A stretch of 64,000 nucleotides of DNA from Marinobacter pelagius (GTDB taxonomy: Bacteria; Pseudomonadota; Gammaproteobacteria; Pseudomonadales; Oleiphilaceae). The DNA lies in contig NZ_FOUR01000008.1 in NCBI RefSeq assembly GCF_900114925.1, forward strand, positions 104,955 through 168,954. Direction: 5' to 3'. Shown one piece after another: positions 61,810 to 64,000 of the stretch; the stretch's first letter is position 1, and each line of letters begins with the position of its first letter. The position numbers and the translations under genes are program-made. Below the pieces are notes generated by a model. It worked only from the letters and a program-made list of their open reading frames with translations, searched no databases and was not told the DNA's origin.

Positions 61810-61845
61810 CTCCGGTCAACCAATCAGGCTTCTGGTTAACCGGAG
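61810..61845 (+). promoter_or_regulatory. Hairpin sequestering the msrP ribosome-binding site
   Basis: CTCCGGT (61810-61816) and AACCA (61818-61822) pair with TGGTT (61833-61837) and ACCGGAG (61839-61845), with one opposed mismatch and a 10-base loop. GGAG (61842-61845), 7 bases before the msrP ATG at 61853, is wholly within the stem. Confidence 0.6.
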
Positions 61846-61852
61846 ATTCCCG

Positions 61853-62830
61853 ATGCTTATCAAGAAACGCCCGTCCTGGGCACTTTCCCATTCTGACGTC
61901 ACGCCCGAATCGGTCTACCTCGACCGCCGCCGTTTCATGGGTGGCATGGTTGCGGCTGCCCTTGCTGGCGCCGGAGTGCCTCGCCTTGTGGACGCCGCAG
62001 CCTTGCCGATACAGGGCGAATCCCTCGAATTTACAGCCATGCCGGGCTTCTCCACTGACGAGGAGAAAACCCCGTATGAAGATGTAACCCGCTACAACAA
62101 CTTCTACGAGTTTGGAACCGGGAAGGGCGATCCCGCCCAGTACGCGGACGAGATGTCCGTGGATCCATGGTCGGTGATCGTCGAGGGGGAGTGCGACAGG
62201 CCCGGAACCTATGCCCTGGAAGATCTGGTCCGTCCCCATGACTACCAGGAACGCATCTATCGGCTGCGCTGTGTTGAAGCCTGGTCCATGGTGATTCCCT
62301 GGATCGGGATCCCCCTGGCGGACATGCTCAAGCGTTTCGAACCGAACTCCCGGGCCAAATACGTCTATTTTGAGACGCTCCACGACCCGGACCAGATGAG
62401 GGCCCAGCGTTCACTGTTCAGTACCATCGACTGGCCCTACCAGGAAGGTCTGAGGATGGATGAAGCCATGAACGAGCTGAGCTTCATGGCGGTCGGACTC
62501 TACGGTAAAACCCTGCCGAAGCAGAATGGTGCGCCCATGCGGCTGGTTGTGCCCTGGAAATACGGCTTCAAGAGTATCAAATCCATCGTGAAGATCCGTT
62601 TCCAGGAAGAGCGGCCGAAAACCACCTGGGAGATGATTGCTCCGCAGGAGTACGGCTTCTACGCCAACGTGAACCCGGAGGTGGACCATCCGCGCTGGAG
62701 CCAGAAGCGTGAGCGCCGGTTGCCGTCAGGACTGTTAAGCCCCAACTGGATGGAAACACGGAAGTTCAACGGTTATGGCGAGCAGGTTGCCCACCTGTAC
62801 AAGGGTATGGACCTGACCAAGTACTATTAA
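61853..62830 (+). CDS. msrP: Periplasmic methionine sulfoxide reductase, molybdopterin subunit MsrP
   Basis: Molybdenum enzyme that repairs oxidised methionine in periplasmic proteins. The twin-arginine signal ([19 protein letters not shown], residues 24-42) directs folded export. C140 in [17 protein letters not shown] is the molybdenum ligand. 325 residues, MsrP/YedY size. The adjacent msrQ supplies electrons. A hairpin covers the ribosome-binding site. Confidence 0.96.
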   Translation: MLIKKRPSWALSHSDVTPESVYLDRRRFMGGMVAAALAGAGVPRLVDAAALPIQGESLEFTAMPGFSTDEEKTPYEDVTRYNNFYEFGTGKGDPAQYADEMSVDPWSVIVEGECDRPGTYALEDLVRPHDYQERIYRLRCVEAWSMVIPWIGIPLADMLKRFEPNSRAKYVYFETLHDPDQMRAQRSLFSTIDWPYQEGLRMDEAMNELSFMAVGLYGKTLPKQNGAPMRLVVPWKYGFKSIKSIVKIRFQEERPKTTWEMIAPQEYGFYANVNPEVDHPRWSQKRERRLPSGLLSPNWMETRKFNGYGEQVAHLYKGMDLTKYY

Positions 62831-62848
62831 GGGAATGTACGACCAACC

Positions 62849-63457
62849 ATGACCATTCCGATGTTGCCGTTCAGAATACTGGTCTTCCTGCTGTCCTGTG
62901 TGCCACTTGCATTACTGCTCCTCGATATCGCCACGGGCTCCCTCGGCCCCGATCCGGGGCAGACGGTGACCGAGACGCTCGGCCTGTCGGCACTTCAGTT
63001 GCTGATCGTAACTCTGTTCATGACTCCCCTGGCCCGCTGGACCCATTGGTCCGGGTGGATAAAGGTGCGCAGGATGGTCGGTTTGTTTGCGTTCTTTTAT
63101 GCAGCCCTCCACCTGATGGCGTTTTTGCAGTTCATCCTGGGGTGGACCGATCTGTGGGCGACGTTCACCAAACGCCCCTACATTATCTTCGGAAGTCTGG
63201 CATTTCTGCTGTTGATCCCCCTGGCGGCCACCTCCACCAAAGCGATGGTGCGCAGGTTGGGGCGGCGGTGGAAACCGCTGCACCGTTTGATCTATCCGGC
63301 TGTTGCTCTGGTGTGGTTGCATTTTATCTTCCAGGCCAGGAGCGATATCACCGAAATGGTGATTTATGGGTTGGTGGTGGTCTTTTTGCTTGCCATAAGA
63401 GGGTATTGGTTCGGCTGGCATTCCCTGGTTCCGCTGAGAGCGGCCAAAAGACGCTGA
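62849..63457 (+). CDS. msrQ: Heme-binding membrane subunit MsrQ
   Basis: Inner-membrane cytochrome that passes electrons from the quinone pool or flavin reductase to MsrP. 202 residues with about six hydrophobic segments and heme-ligand histidines in LHLMAFLQF, KPLHRLIYPAVALVWLHFIF. It follows msrP by 18 bp. The next 500 bp are the rRNA promoter region. Confidence 0.95.
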   Translation: MTIPMLPFRILVFLLSCVPLALLLLDIATGSLGPDPGQTVTETLGLSALQLLIVTLFMTPLARWTHWSGWIKVRRMVGLFAFFYAALHLMAFLQFILGWTDLWATFTKRPYIIFGSLAFLLLIPLAATSTKAMVRRLGRRWKPLHRLIYPAVALVWLHFIFQARSDITEMVIYGLVVVFLLAIRGYWFGWHSLVPLRAAKRR

Positions 63458-63546
63458 AAAAGGTTATTAGTTGACCGGATTGGGTGGCATTTGAGCAGCC
63501 GAGTAGGTGGAAACCGAAGGCCGGGAAAATAAACCGAAATTGGTCG

Positions 63547-63574
63547 TTGACAGTTTTCCTGAGGGCTGTAGAAT
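63547..63574 (+). promoter_or_regulatory. rRNA promoter P1
   Basis: TTGACA (63547-63552), 16-bp spacer, TAGAAT (63569-63574), followed by GCGC, a GC-rich discriminator typical of stringently controlled promoters. An A-rich stretch precedes the -35 box. Confidence 0.85.
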
Positions 63575-63678
63575 GCGCACCACTTCTGAGGGACAAGCCA
63601 CTGAGACAGGGGCGGCCCGAGGGGGTAACTGCTTGAAAGCTTTGAAGAAAATGGTTTTCAGATTTCTTCAGAAAGCGG

Positions 63679-63706
63679 TTGACAAGGTGGCGGTTCAGTG
63701 TAGAAT
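63679..63706 (+). promoter_or_regulatory. rRNA promoter P2
   Basis: TTGACA (63679-63684), 16-bp spacer, TAGAAT (63701-63706), followed by GCGC. It matches P1 in both boxes, in spacing and in GTGTAGAATGCGC/CTGTAGAATGCGC around the -10. Confidence 0.85.
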
Positions 63707-63782
63707 GCGCGCCTCGTTTGAAGCAGTAAGCCGGACGGTTTTTAGCGGATTTGAGAGATTTGAAAACGCTGAAAATTAACGG

Positions 63783-63810
63783 TTGACAGGGTCGGGATTC
63801 GATGTAGAAT
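63783..63810 (+). promoter_or_regulatory. rRNA promoter P3
   Basis: TTGACA (63783-63788), 16-bp spacer, TAGAAT (63805-63810), followed by ACGCGG. Same architecture as P1 and P2. It is the promoter nearest the boxA and the 16S gene. Confidence 0.85.
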
Positions 63811-63978
63811 ACGCGGCCTTGATTGAGCAGACGCTCAACGCTCTTTAAAAAGTTAACCAAGTAATTCGTGTGGGCGCTGGCCGAGGTATTTCGGACACGA
63901 AATATCAGGACAGTGACTCGTCGAAATTGAGTTTTGTCTTGAGCAAGAATAGAGAATCTTCGGATTCTTGTATGATTT

Positions 63979-64000
63979 AAACTGAAGAGTTTGATCATGG
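63979..64000 (+). rRNA. rrs: 16S ribosomal RNA (5' end only)
   Basis: The window ends with AACTGAAGAGTTTGATCATG and one more G, which is the conserved 5' end of 16S rRNA and includes the 27F primer region. The first base is placed by analogy with the E. coli mature end. Everything else lies beyond the window. Confidence 0.93.

Larger units (their letters stand above)
63458..63978 (+). promoter_or_regulatory. rRNA operon promoter and leader region
   Basis: 521 bp without protein genes. Three tandem promoters are listed separately. A boxA-like element, CGCTCTTTAAAAA, lies at 63838-63850 for the NusB-dependent antitermination complex. The rest up to 63978 is the 5' part of the rRNA precursor, which would pair with sequence beyond the 16S gene to form the RNase III processing stalk (partner outside the window). 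Confidence 0.85.

Overview
The window reads as the chromosome of a marine gammaproteobacterium close to Marinobacter. Gene content and order are gammaproteobacterial: pilQ-aroKB-gltBD-hemE; glyA-nrdR-ribD-ribBA-ribH-nusB-thiL-pgpA; ispB/rplU-rpmA-obgE-proB/rpsT; murJ-ribF-ileS-lspA-fkpB-ispH-type IV pilus genes-pilRS; bamD/rluD-pgeF-clpB; ilvIH-ilvC-pssA. Several blocks follow the Pseudomonas order. A wax ester synthase/acyltransferase gene, G+C of roughly 60% and a dense intergenic palindromic repeat point to Marinobacter. The genus is an inference. Fifty-six protein genes and the first bases of a 16S rRNA gene are supported.

Layout. 1-10 kb: end of the pilus secretin gene, shikimate genes, glutamate synthase, hemE. 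10-21 kb: a PilZ protein resembling P. aeruginosa PA4608 (MapZ), radA and ettA on the minus strand, then a long plus-strand run for glycine/one-carbon metabolism, the ribonucleotide reductase repressor, riboflavin, antitermination, thiamine and phospholipid genes. 21-27 kb: an accessory stretch with a DUF2057 lipoprotein, a wax ester synthase carrying an in-frame repeat insertion, a LysR regulator divergent from a glutathionyl-hydroquinone reductase, and ispB. 27-38 kb: ribosomal proteins, ObgE, ProB, MurJ, RibF, IleS, LspA, FkpB, IspH. 38-49 kb: a lower-G+C type IV pilus island (minor pilins, PilY1, a small unknown exported protein) plus the PilSR two-component genes. 49-57 kb: nadE, bamD, rluD, pgeF and clpB. 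57-64 kb: branched-chain amino acid genes, phosphatidylserine synthase, the MsrPQ methionine sulfoxide repair system, and a ribosomal RNA operon promoter region with three near-identical tandem promoters.

The most distinctive feature is a 30-bp palindromic repeat, present 20 times in nine clusters. Copies within a cluster start 59-80 bp apart, mostly 59-67. It sits mainly where genes converge and lack a normal terminator. Two subfamilies differ by a compensating base-pair swap in the stem. Three copies lie inside the wax ester synthase gene, where they and their spacers are all multiples of three and are read as three copies of a decapeptide directly before the catalytic HHxxxD motif.

Regulatory sites read directly from sequence include an NtrC-type operator and a spacer palindrome upstream of gltB, a perfect CRP/Vfr-type site upstream of the pilus operon, a sigma-32 promoter for clpB, hairpins that bury the ribosome-binding sites of msrP and the first pilin gene, and a long structured leader before ilvI.
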